NCBI RefSeq assembly: GCF_022259695.1
Contig: NZ_CP092099.1
Coordinates: 1,596,471-1,660,470, forward strand
DNA length: 64,000 bases
From: Flaviramulus sp. BrNp1-15
Lineage (GTDB): Bacteria; Bacteroidota; Bacteroidia; Flavobacteriales; Flavobacteriaceae
Direction: 5' to 3'
Positions 35,833-44,273 of the stretch are shown here, piece by piece (position 1 is the first letter of the stretch; the number at the start of each line of letters is the position of its first letter). The translations under genes were made by a program, and so were the position numbers. A model generated the notes under the pieces. It did no database searches. It worked only from the letters and a program-made list of their open reading frames with translations, and was not told the origin of the DNA.

Positions 35833-37309
35833 ATTTACTAAATTTTTTAGTCAATTCATCTACTACATTTTCAGTTTGTAGATTTTTAGCTTCTTTTTCC
35901 AAAACAATTGGGGGTGCTTTTCGTTCTTTGCAATTAGCAATTGCACAGCGTTCGCAGGTTACGCCAACATCAAGCGATTTTATGGTTTTATCATTAATAA
36001 ATGAGATTTTATTCTTAAGCTGTCTATTAATTAATAACCCTATACTGATACTTCTGTAATGATTATCCTTAAACGGGTCTTTAGTGGCAGAAGAGAGTAC
36101 TAAATATTGAAAATTATCTTCTGGATAATTAGAAATCTGAATATCGAATACATGGTCTTCTTTTCCTTTGCTAATATCTTGTAATACCTTTAGTGAAATC
36201 CAGCGTCTGCAATACTTTTCATTTACTTCGTTAGCTCTTGGTGATTGCTGATGAGCTAAATGCAGTTCTTTTTTTAACTGAAACTTATCGCTCCCTTTTT
36301 TATAAGTAAAACGCAAAAAGAACAGGTTTAAAAGATTAAAATCTTTTGGAATAATGTTTGTTAACCGTTGGTATAGTGACTCAGGAGAAGCATTATAGGA
36401 GTTCATAATATCAATAAAATTTTGCTTCTCAAATGTTTCTTTTGCAAATAATTCTGTTAATTGTTTGGTAAGTGATTCACGTGGAATAATTAGTGCTCCG
36501 GCAAAGTAAGAGGCGTAAAAGTTATTAATGACCTGATCGAAATTTTTAAATTTTATCCAAGAGAATGTGTATAAACGTTCTTCTATATTTAGAAAATTAT
36601 AAGCTATTTCTTTAGCGTAAATAAATGTGCGTTGCGCATCGTCTATGTGGTTTGCTAATAATAATATCTTCTTTTTTGGAATAAAAACTGAACGTAAATT
36701 ATCTAATTCTTTATGTGTATCTAACTCTTTGTTGTTTATTGTGTATCCATATTCTTCAATAAGAATTTCTTCCAATTCTTTAGAGCTAATAGGTTTGGAG
36801 AGATCTATGTGATACGCTTTAGCAAATGATAATACATCTTGTTCAAGATTATCAAAATAATTATTATTTGCTTGTTGATAGGAGCGTACAGATGCTAAAT
36901 AAAAATTCTCCTTGCTAAAATTATAGTGTTGAGCTATTTCTATAATAGTACTAATGAAAGCGTTTACCTTTGCTGGTGCATTTGCAACTATATCAATTAA
37001 GTTACTTTCCTTAATTCCAAATAATTCCAAAGGAATTTCTTTTAGCACTTTAGATTGCAATAGTTCGCCAATTGGAGCTAAATTCTTGTCTAGCTTAAGT
37101 GATACAAAATGATCATAAGGTACATCCAGCTTATCAGATAATATGGCGATTTTATCTGTTTTAGGATATTTTTTTCCTTTTTCAATTTCGTTTAAATATG
37201 ATTTTGATAATCCTGTAAGCTTTGATAATCCAAATAACGAGAGATCTTTGTCAGTTCGTATTTGTTTGAGTTTTAGCCCAAATATTAGTTTTATATAGTC
37301 TTCTTCCAT
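35831..37309 (-). CDS. XRE-family short-chain fatty-acid regulator (RamB/ScfR-like)
   Basis: This 492-residue protein starts with an HTH_3 domain (about 8-62, LKQIRTDKDLSLFGLSKLTGLSKSYLNEIEKGK). A long helical middle follows; it resembles the IrrE/ImmA-like region but lacks an HExxH zinc motif. The C-terminal domain has the cysteine cluster CERCAIANCKERKAPPIVLE (about 455-474), usual for the DUF2083 part of RamB/ScfR regulators. In other bacteria these proteins control glyoxylate-cycle, acs or propionate genes by sensing acyl-CoA or redox state. It is divergent from aceB, with a perfect palindrome between, and lies next to acs, so local control of acs and aceBA is likely. Confidence 0.85.
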   Translation of the reverse strand: MEEDYIKLIFGLKLKQIRTDKDLSLFGLSKLTGLSKSYLNEIEKGKKYPKTDKIAILSDKLDVPYDHFVSLKLDKNLAPIGELLQSKVLKEIPLELFGIKESNLIDIVANAPAKVNAFISTIIEIAQHYNFSKENFYLASVRSYQQANNNYFDNLEQDVLSFAKAYHIDLSKPISSKELEEILIEEYGYTINNKELDTHKELDNLRSVFIPKKKILLLANHIDDAQRTFIYAKEIAYNFLNIEERLYTFSWIKFKNFDQVINNFYASYFAGALIIPRESLTKQLTELFAKETFEKQNFIDIMNSYNASPESLYQRLTNIIPKDFNLLNLFFLRFTYKKGSDKFQLKKELHLAHQQSPRANEVNEKYCRRWISLKVLQDISKGKEDHVFDIQISNYPEDNFQYLVLSSATKDPFKDNHYRSISIGLLINRQLKNKISFINDKTIKSLDVGVTCERCAIANCKERKAPPIVLEKEAKNLQTENVVDELTKKFSK

Positions 37310-37371
37310 AATTTAAAAACAAAGATAATAAAATTTGCGAATATAGTTTAAAAAGTGGATTTTTAATATTT

Positions 37372-37385
37372 AGCGAACGTTCGCT
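37372..37385. promoter_or_regulatory. Palindromic operator candidate between the XRE regulator and aceB
   Basis: AGCGAACGTTCGCT is a perfect 14-bp palindrome, 53 bp before aceB. A related half-site, TTTGCGAA, lies at 37334-37341. It is the best candidate site for the divergent RamB-like regulator. Confidence 0.6.
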
Positions 37386-37437
37386 TGTTTTTTTCAAAAC
37401 TTTGTTTTAATATTGTCACAACAAAAACAATTCAGTT

Positions 37438-39036
37438 ATGCAAAATCCAATATTAACAAATTCTAAATTGCAGTTTTCTAAAGATGTTGCGCAATATTAT
37501 CCAGAAGTAATTACTGATGGTGCCAAAGAATTTCTAATTGAACTACACAAAAATTTTAATTCTAAAAGATTAGAATTATTAGAAAGACGAAAACAACAAC
37601 AAGTTTTATTTGATAAGGGGGGCTTTCCAGAATTTCCTCGCGAAACTAAATCGATAAGAGAAGGGGACTGGGTTGCTGGTTCTATTCCAAAAGATTTATT
37701 AGATAGACGAATAGAAATAACAGGACCTGTTGATAGAAAAATGGTTATTAACGCTTTAAATTCTGGAGCAAAAACTTTTATGGCTGATTTTGAAGATAGT
37801 AATTCGCCAACTTGGAGTAACACCATTGAAGGTCAGTATAACTTAATAGATGCTAATAAAAGAACACTTTCTTTTTTTGATGTTAACAAAGAAAAAAGCT
37901 ATAAGTTAAATAATGAAGTAGCAGTATTGTTGGTTAGACCCAGAGGTTTACATTTAAATGAGCGTCATATTTTAATTAATGAAGAAGAAACCTCAGGAAG
38001 TCTAGTGGATTTTGGATTGTATGTATTCCATAATACTAAAACCATGCTTGAGAATAATACAGCTCCATATTTTTATTTACCAAAACTAGAACATTATCTA
38101 GAAGCTCGATGGTGGAATGAGGTTTTTGAGTTTGCACAAGAGTATATAGGAGTGCCTAAAGGAACTTTTAAAGCAACAGTTTTAATTGAAACAATTACTG
38201 CTAGTTTTCAGTTGGATGAAATAATATATGAGCTTAAAGACCACATAGTAGGACTAAATTGTGGGCGTTGGGATTACATTTTTTCTTATATCAAAAAATT
38301 TAGAAATCATAAAGATTTTGTAGTGCCTAATCGAGATCAGGTAACCATGACTACACCTTTTATGGCTGCTTACTCAAAATTAGTAATTCAGAGATGTCAC
38401 AAAAGAGGAATTCATGCCATGGGAGGAATGGCAGCTCAAATTCCAATTAAAAACAATCCAAAAGCTAATGAAGCAGCTTTAGAAAAGGTTAGAGTTGATA
38501 AAGAACGTGAAGTTAAAAATGGGCATGATGGTACTTGGGTGGCACATCCAGCATTGGTTCAAGTAGCAATGGACGAGTTTAATAAACATATGCCAACTCC
38601 AAATCAAATTAATAAAAAGTTAGATGATTTAATAGTTACAGAACAAGATTTAATAGAGTTGCCCAAAGGAACTGTATCTGAAGCAGGGATTCGCAAGAAT
38701 ATAAATGTTGGTATTCTTTATCTAGAGGCTTGGTTAAAAGGCAACGGGGCAGTGGCTTTGTACAATCTTATGGAAGATGCAGCTACAGCCGAAATCTCCA
38801 GGACTCAAGTTTGGCAATGGCTAAAGAACGAAGTGGAACTCGATAATGGAAAAATATTTGACCAAGATAAATTCGCCCGAATTTTTGATGATGAGGTCGA
38901 AAAAATCATTACAGAAGTTAGTGAAGAACATATTGAAGACACCAAATTTAACGAAGCAATTACACTGTTTAAACAATTGGTAACTCAAGAGAATTTTGAA
39001 GAATTCTTAACCCTTCCAGCTTACAATTATATTTAA
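37438..39036 (+). CDS. aceB: Malate synthase A
   Basis: This 532-residue enzyme condenses glyoxylate and acetyl-CoA to malate in the glyoxylate shunt. Motifs are KTFMADFEDSNSPTW (active-site Asp/Glu), LLVRPRGLHLNERH, TVLIETITASFQLDEIIYEL (catalytic Glu), LNCGRWDYIFSYIKK and GGMAAQIPI. Length is normal for isoform A. It is followed by isocitrate lyase 83 bp on, and faces the RamB-like regulator. The gap to aceA holds a structured hairpin. Confidence 0.96.
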   Translation: MQNPILTNSKLQFSKDVAQYYPEVITDGAKEFLIELHKNFNSKRLELLERRKQQQVLFDKGGFPEFPRETKSIREGDWVAGSIPKDLLDRRIEITGPVDRKMVINALNSGAKTFMADFEDSNSPTWSNTIEGQYNLIDANKRTLSFFDVNKEKSYKLNNEVAVLLVRPRGLHLNERHILINEEETSGSLVDFGLYVFHNTKTMLENNTAPYFYLPKLEHYLEARWWNEVFEFAQEYIGVPKGTFKATVLIETITASFQLDEIIYELKDHIVGLNCGRWDYIFSYIKKFRNHKDFVVPNRDQVTMTTPFMAAYSKLVIQRCHKRGIHAMGGMAAQIPIKNNPKANEAALEKVRVDKEREVKNGHDGTWVAHPALVQVAMDEFNKHMPTPNQINKKLDDLIVTEQDLIELPKGTVSEAGIRKNINVGILYLEAWLKGNGAVALYNLMEDAATAEISRTQVWQWLKNEVELDNGKIFDQDKFARIFDDEVEKIITEVSEEHIEDTKFNEAITLFKQLVTQENFEEFLTLPAYNYI

Positions 39037-39043
39037 AAAAAAT

Positions 39044-39073
39044 GTCTCGCAACTACGGTAATAGTCACGAGAC
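39044..39073 (+). promoter_or_regulatory. Hairpin in the aceB-aceA gap
   Basis: Outer stem GTCTCG/CGAGAC, then a CA/CA mismatch pair, inner stem ACTA/TAGT and loop CGGTAA. It lacks a T run, so mRNA processing or stability is more likely than termination. Confidence 0.4.
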
Positions 39074-39119
39074 TTAATTATCAAAATCTACAATAACCTT
39101 AATAATTAAAAACAAAATT

Positions 39120-40751
39120 ATGAAAAATTTAGCACAAAGTAATTACGGTTCTGCAATAGAAACAGTAAGGCACCTTAAAACAAAGTATGGAAATTCTTGG
39201 AATGCAATAAACCCTGAAAGTGCCGCTAGAATGATTGTTCAAAATCAATTTAAAACAGGTTTAGATATAGCAAAGTATACAGCGGCTATTATGCGAAAAG
39301 ATATGGCAGCCTATGATGCAGATTCTTCAAAATACACTCAATCTCTTGGTTGTTGGCACGGGTTTGTGGCACAACAAAAAATGATAGCTGTTAAAAAACA
39401 CTATAAAACTACCAGTAAAAAATATCTTTACCTTTCTGGTTGGATGGTAGCAGCATTACGCTCTGAATTTGGACCATTACCTGATCAGTCTATGCATGAA
39501 AAAACTGCTGTTTCTGGACTTATTGAAGAAATTTATGATTTTTTAAGACAAGCAGATGCCATTGAGTTAAATGATTTATTCAGAAGACTTGAAAAAGGAG
39601 AAGATGTGCAAGACCAAATAGATAATTTTGAAACACATGTTGTGCCAATTATAGCAGATATTGATGCTGGTTTTGGTAATGAAGAAGCGACTTATTTATT
39701 AGCAAAAAAAATGATTCAAGCAGGGGCTTGCGCAATTCAAATTGAAAATCAAGTGTCTGATGCGAAACAATGTGGACATCAAGATGGTAAGGTAACCGTT
39801 CCTCATGAAGATTTTATTGCTAAGTTGAATGCGGTTAGATATGCATTTTTAGAGTTAGGCGTAGAAGATGGAGTTATTGTTGCAAGAACAGATTCTGAAG
39901 GTGCAGGATTAACTCAAAAGCTACCTGTAAGTCAGGAAGCGGGTGATATAGCGTCACAATATTTAGCATTTGTAGAAGCAGAAGAAGTAGCTATTGCAGA
40001 TGCTAAAGAAGATGATGTTTTATTGAAGCGAGATGGTAAATTAGTTAGACCAACACGATTGGCAAATGGCTTGTATAAATTTAAAGAGGGCTCAAATATA
40101 GATCGAGTGGTTTTAGATTGTATTACCAGCCTTCAAAACGGTGCAGATCTTTTATGGATTGAGACTCCTACACCAGATGTTAAACAAATTGCTCATATGG
40201 TGAACCGAATTAAAGCTGTTGTGCCTAATGCTAAATTAGTTTACAATAATTCACCATCTTTTAATTGGACCTTAAACTTCCGTAATCAAGTTTATGAAGA
40301 AATGCTTGCAGAAGGTGAAAATATGACAGCCTACGACAGAAATAATTTAATGGATGTTCAATATGATGGTTCAGAATTATGCTATCGTGCAGATCAAAAA
40401 ATTAAAACCTTTCAAATTGATGGGGCAAGAGATGCTGGTATTTTTCATCACTTAATTACTTTGCCAACATATCATACTACAGCATTAGAAATGAATAATT
40501 TAACAGAAGGGTATTTTGGAGAAGATGGTATGCTGGCTTATGTAAAGGGTATTCAGAGACAAGAAATTCGCAAAACGGTTTCTTGTGTTAAGCATCAAAG
40601 AATGGCAGGTTCAGACCTTGGAGATGATCACAAAACATTTTTTGCAGGAGAGAAAGCGTTAAAAGCTGGAGGTGAAAAGAATACCTCAAACCAGTTTGAA
40701 GTTGATTCTAAAAGCAATAAAGTTGATCGAAAATTAAACGTAGTTGTTTAG
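39120..40751 (+). CDS. aceA: Isocitrate lyase
   Basis: This 543-residue enzyme splits isocitrate into succinate and glyoxylate, starting the glyoxylate shunt. Active-site parts are IADIDAGFGNEEAT (metal site), AKQCGHQDGKVTVPHEDF (the catalytic-Cys motif, usually KKCGH, here KQCGH) and VARTDSEGA. It is longer than E. coli AceA, as are many actinobacterial and Bacteroidota forms. It lies after aceB and before a convergent terminator. Confidence 0.95.
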   Translation: MKNLAQSNYGSAIETVRHLKTKYGNSWNAINPESAARMIVQNQFKTGLDIAKYTAAIMRKDMAAYDADSSKYTQSLGCWHGFVAQQKMIAVKKHYKTTSKKYLYLSGWMVAALRSEFGPLPDQSMHEKTAVSGLIEEIYDFLRQADAIELNDLFRRLEKGEDVQDQIDNFETHVVPIIADIDAGFGNEEATYLLAKKMIQAGACAIQIENQVSDAKQCGHQDGKVTVPHEDFIAKLNAVRYAFLELGVEDGVIVARTDSEGAGLTQKLPVSQEAGDIASQYLAFVEAEEVAIADAKEDDVLLKRDGKLVRPTRLANGLYKFKEGSNIDRVVLDCITSLQNGADLLWIETPTPDVKQIAHMVNRIKAVVPNAKLVYNNSPSFNWTLNFRNQVYEEMLAEGENMTAYDRNNLMDVQYDGSELCYRADQKIKTFQIDGARDAGIFHHLITLPTYHTTALEMNNLTEGYFGEDGMLAYVKGIQRQEIRKTVSCVKHQRMAGSDLGDDHKTFFAGEKALKAGGEKNTSNQFEVDSKSNKVDRKLNVVV

Positions 40752-40836
40752 GTGTAAAGTAGATAATTTAAATTTTAGAAGCACCTTAAAACCACACAAT
40801 TTTAATTAATAAAATGTTATGATAGGTTAAGTAGAG

Positions 40837-40863
40837 ACACACTCAAATTTTGAGTGTGTTTTT
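40837..40863. terminator. Terminator after isocitrate lyase (bidirectional)
   Basis: Arms ACACACTCAAA and TTTGAGTGTGT with a 1-nt centre are followed by T residues. It separates aceA from the convergent exonuclease. Confidence 0.8.
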
Positions 40864-40866
40864 CAT

Positions 40867-41526
40867 TTATAATAAACCTATGCGTTTATTAGCAAACAAA
40901 TCATTTAAAGATAGATTTTCTTTTTCTTTTAATTTTGCTACTATTTTTACAAATAAAAGAGCAGTTATATAGGCATCTCCAGAGGCTGTATGCCTATCGT
41001 GCATGGTAATATTAAATATTTTACTTAATTCATCAAGACTATAATGCTTATTGTCTTTAGGGTTTGTTATTTTTTTGTAAAGATGCCCAGTATCTATTGC
41101 TTTGTTTTTCAATTTAGGTAAATTCATGCGTTTTAATGCAGCATTGATCATAGCTATATCAAAAGCTGCATGGTGTGCTACTAATATGGCATTTCCTATA
41201 TAATTCAAAAAATCTTCGATAGCTTTAGTTTCTTCAACTTTTGTAATATGACCTGTTTTTAATAAACCATGAATTTTAACAGTTTCTGTATTAAAAGTGT
41301 CTTGAATTAGATAGCATTCAAAGGTATCTGAAATATGAATTTTAAAATTGATTATTCCAACTGTTCCTATAGAAAGAATTTTATCTTCATTTATATTTAA
41401 TCCAGTAGTTTCAGTATCAAAAGCCACAAATCGAACCGTTTCTAAATCTTTTTTTTTGTGTTTAAAACTATTTAGGTAGGTTCTATAAAAAACGGGATAT
41501 TTACTATTGCGATTAAACCAATTCAT
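40867..41526 (-). CDS. DnaQ-like 3'-5' exonuclease (copy 1)
   Basis: This 219-residue DEDDh-type exonuclease has motif I FDTETTG (about 35-41), VHGLLKTGHI, motif II VAHHAAFDIAMINA and motif III DRHTASGDAYITALLF. Catalytic His and Asp of DEDDh are in the last motif. It resembles the epsilon-subunit family but is encoded with a DUF294 protein, a pairing seen elsewhere next to VC_2705-type permeases. Its cellular substrate is unknown. It starts 2 bp after the cNMP-CBS-DUF294 gene and is paralogous to 43608-44273. Confidence 0.87.
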   Translation of the reverse strand: MNWFNRNSKYPVFYRTYLNSFKHKKKDLETVRFVAFDTETTGLNINEDKILSIGTVGIINFKIHISDTFECYLIQDTFNTETVKIHGLLKTGHITKVEETKAIEDFLNYIGNAILVAHHAAFDIAMINAALKRMNLPKLKNKAIDTGHLYKKITNPKDNKHYSLDELSKIFNITMHDRHTASGDAYITALLFVKIVAKLKEKENLSLNDLFANKRIGLL

Positions 41527-41528
41527 GT

Positions 41529-43430
41529 TTACATAAACTGTGAAAGATTAAAACGTACAAGTAACAGCTCTTGAATGTTTTTAATAGGTTTGAAACAACT
41601 TTTAAGCTTCAATCTATCTGCCTTACTTAAATGGTTCAGATCTATAAATCTTCCAGAGTCATTATTTTTTAATCCTTGTTGTGTTCTAGAATGTAATAAG
41701 ATTTTAAAGGCATTAATGCAGGTTTCATATAAATGTTTGTTTTGAGGTTCTAAATTTGCTAGTTTTTGGTAGCGATCTATTGTATTTGTTATGTTTTTAA
41801 TGTTTTTAGATAATATCAATACACGAGCAGCGTCTACTAAAGGCATTATGGCTCTAGCTTTTATATCAAACTGGTTTTTGTGTTCGCCAGAATCCTCAAC
41901 TAGAAAATTTCTAAAAAAGCTTAAAGGTGGAGGGTTTTTTAAGGCATTTTGTGCCATAAAATTTAAGAAGATTTCATAATGGTCTATAGCATCAAAAATA
42001 CTTTCAGACATATCATCTACCAATTGATGATTGCCATAAACATTATCAAAATCAAAAAAGATATTACATAGCATAATTTTATCTTCATCTGGGTGTATAA
42101 TCCAATCTTGAAATTGTTTTTTCCACTCAGAAACCGACAAACACCATTTTGGATTGCTACCCATCATTTCGGCAGGACAAAACTCAAAACCAACAGTATT
42201 TAATTTGTCATTTATAGCTTTTGCAAGCTTCAAAAAATAAGCTTTAACTTCAGCATTATGTTCTGCATCTTCATAAACCAGAGCGTTGTCTTGATCGGTT
42301 AATAAAAGTTGTTCCTTTCTACCTTGGCTTCCTAGTGCTAACCACGCAAAAGTAGTTGGCTGTGTCTCGCTCATTTCGGCGATGCTTAAATGAATTATTC
42401 GTTTTGTTATAGCTTCATTTATTGCTGATATAATATTGGTTACAAATGAAATAGGAATGTGTTGACTTATATAATTTGATAATAAATGATGTGCTTTTTC
42501 TCTAATTTCGTGGAGGCGAATAGCGGTTGTAGCATGTTTTATTTCTTTGATTAATACAGAAGGGTTGTTGCCATGAATTACAATAATATCATGCTCTGAA
42601 AGTATACCAATTAATTCAGAATTTACAGTACCGTCTTTTGTTATACATAAATGTGAAATCTCATGTTTTAACATGGCAATTTGCGCTTCTGCAACAGTAA
42701 TATTTGGAGGAAACGTAATTACTGGCGTAGACATTATAGATTCAACTTCATCGATAATATTATAAAGACCTGTAGCAATTTTATAGCGCAAATCTTTATC
42801 TGTAATAATACCAACAGGTTGTTTATTGTTTGTTATAACTATAGAACCCACTTTGTTTTGACTCATAACTAAGGCTGCATCTTTAATTTTTGTATGAGAC
42901 TTACAGGTTATTGGGTTTTTAGAGAAAGAAGCAGATTGTATCTCGGTAAAATCTGAGTTGTTTTTATGAGTAAAAGTTTCGTAAGCAAAAAGAGTTCCTT
43001 TATCTTCTTCAGAATAAGGGTTTCGAGTGTTTGTTGCGAAACTTGCAATTAAAAATTGGCTAGCTTCAGTATTATTTATGATAATTTTTTCTAATAGTTT
43101 AGATGAAATAGCATAAACTATACTTTCTTCTATTGCTTTCGCATTTAAAAGATAATTGTCTTTTCTGATTAAGGCTCTTAATCCAAAAACATCACCTTCG
43201 TCACATTGATCAACTAAAGTTTTATCATTATAAATACCTATTGCGCCATCTTTTACAACATAAAAACAATCGTTCAAGGTGTTACCTTGCTGAAATATAT
43301 ATTGTTCTTTTTCAAAATGCAAAACAACTACTTCTTTTGATATAGCAAATAATTCTTCAGCACTTAAAGTGTCAAAAGGAGGGAAATGCTTTAAAAAATC
43401 TAAAATACGTTCTGCAATAGTATTCTTCAT
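41529..43430 (-). CDS. cNMP-binding/CBS/DUF294 nucleotidyltransferase-like signalling protein (copy 1)
   Basis: This 633-residue protein has, in order, a cyclic-nucleotide-binding-like domain (about 15-130, QYIFQQGN...GAIGIYND), a CBS pair (about 175-295, VGSIVITNNKQPVGIITDKDLR), a DUF294 nucleotidyltransferase-like domain (about 325-470) with WLALGSQGRKEQLLLTDQDNALV, and a DUF294_C helical domain. The GSxGRxEQ...DQDNA pattern is that of GlnD-type nucleotidyltransferases, so it may add or remove a nucleotide on a protein partner. Ligand and target are unknown. The DnaQ-like gene follows 2 bp later. Confidence 0.88.
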   Translation of the reverse strand: MKNTIAERILDFLKHFPPFDTLSAEELFAISKEVVVLHFEKEQYIFQQGNTLNDCFYVVKDGAIGIYNDKTLVDQCDEGDVFGLRALIRKDNYLLNAKAIEESIVYAISSKLLEKIIINNTEASQFLIASFATNTRNPYSEEDKGTLFAYETFTHKNNSDFTEIQSASFSKNPITCKSHTKIKDAALVMSQNKVGSIVITNNKQPVGIITDKDLRYKIATGLYNIIDEVESIMSTPVITFPPNITVAEAQIAMLKHEISHLCITKDGTVNSELIGILSEHDIIVIHGNNPSVLIKEIKHATTAIRLHEIREKAHHLLSNYISQHIPISFVTNIISAINEAITKRIIHLSIAEMSETQPTTFAWLALGSQGRKEQLLLTDQDNALVYEDAEHNAEVKAYFLKLAKAINDKLNTVGFEFCPAEMMGSNPKWCLSVSEWKKQFQDWIIHPDEDKIMLCNIFFDFDNVYGNHQLVDDMSESIFDAIDHYEIFLNFMAQNALKNPPPLSFFRNFLVEDSGEHKNQFDIKARAIMPLVDAARVLILSKNIKNITNTIDRYQKLANLEPQNKHLYETCINAFKILLHSRTQQGLKNNDSGRFIDLNHLSKADRLKLKSCFKPIKNIQELLLVRFNLSQFM

Positions 43431-43607
43431 CTTACTAAAATATAGAAAATTAATAGGATAAAATTTAAAAACGACTAAGTATTTGGTAAATAAATATAGT
43501 TATATAACTCGTTTAACCGCTTTAAATAAAAGAACAAAAACGAATAGAAGTTAAATATGTTTATGTTACTCTATTGTTACAGGATTTTAAGAGTATCTAT
43601 TTAAAAA

Positions 43608-44273
43608 TCATTTGCTTAATAAGTAGCCCCATTCTAAATGCTTGCGTTTATCTAATCGCGATAATATTTTTAAAAATACAATGGCTGTAATAAGTGCATC
43701 TCCACTAGCGGTATGTCTATCTACTTTAGGAACGTTAAGTTCTTTACATAAATCATCAAGCGAATACTTTTCTTTTAAACTTTCTTTATAAATAATGTGC
43801 TTGGACTTATTAAACAAAACACCAGTATCAATAAAATCATTTTTAAGTTCTCCTAAACCATGTCTTAACAGCATTTGATTTACCATAGTTTTATCAAAAT
43901 TTGCATGGTGTGCAATTAAAACAGCGTCTTTTATATAATTTAAAAATACTTTTATAGCTTCTAATTCTGAAATTTTTTCTTCATATCCATTTTTCATTAA
44001 ACCATGAATTTGCACAGTCTCTGGTTTAAAAATATTTTGTTCTAAATACAATTCTAGACTTTTATTTACTTCAATAGATTTCCCAGTAAATGATACAGCA
44101 CCAATAGATAAAATTCTATCCTTTTTTCTATCAAAACCAGTAGTTTCAGTATCAAAAGCCACAAATCTTGTGTTTTCAATTGAGGCTTTTTTCTTGGCGT
44201 CAAATGAGTCAATATATGCCAACCAAAAATCTGGATAGTTTGTTATTTTTCTCTTTAACCTTTTAAATACCAT
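43608..44273 (-). CDS. DnaQ-like 3'-5' exonuclease (copy 2)
   Basis: This 221-residue paralogue of copy 1 has the same motif set: FDTETTGFDRKKD (I), VQIHGLMKNGYE, IAHHANFDKTMVNQ (II) and DRHTASGDALITAIVF (III), so the DEDDh active site looks intact. It follows its DUF294 partner with no gap (ATG and stop adjacent), suggesting coupled translation. The pairing is repeated in the copy 1 cassette directly downstream. Confidence 0.87.
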   Translation of the reverse strand: MVFKRLKRKITNYPDFWLAYIDSFDAKKKASIENTRFVAFDTETTGFDRKKDRILSIGAVSFTGKSIEVNKSLELYLEQNIFKPETVQIHGLMKNGYEEKISELEAIKVFLNYIKDAVLIAHHANFDKTMVNQMLLRHGLGELKNDFIDTGVLFNKSKHIIYKESLKEKYSLDDLCKELNVPKVDRHTASGDALITAIVFLKILSRLDKRKHLEWGYLLSK

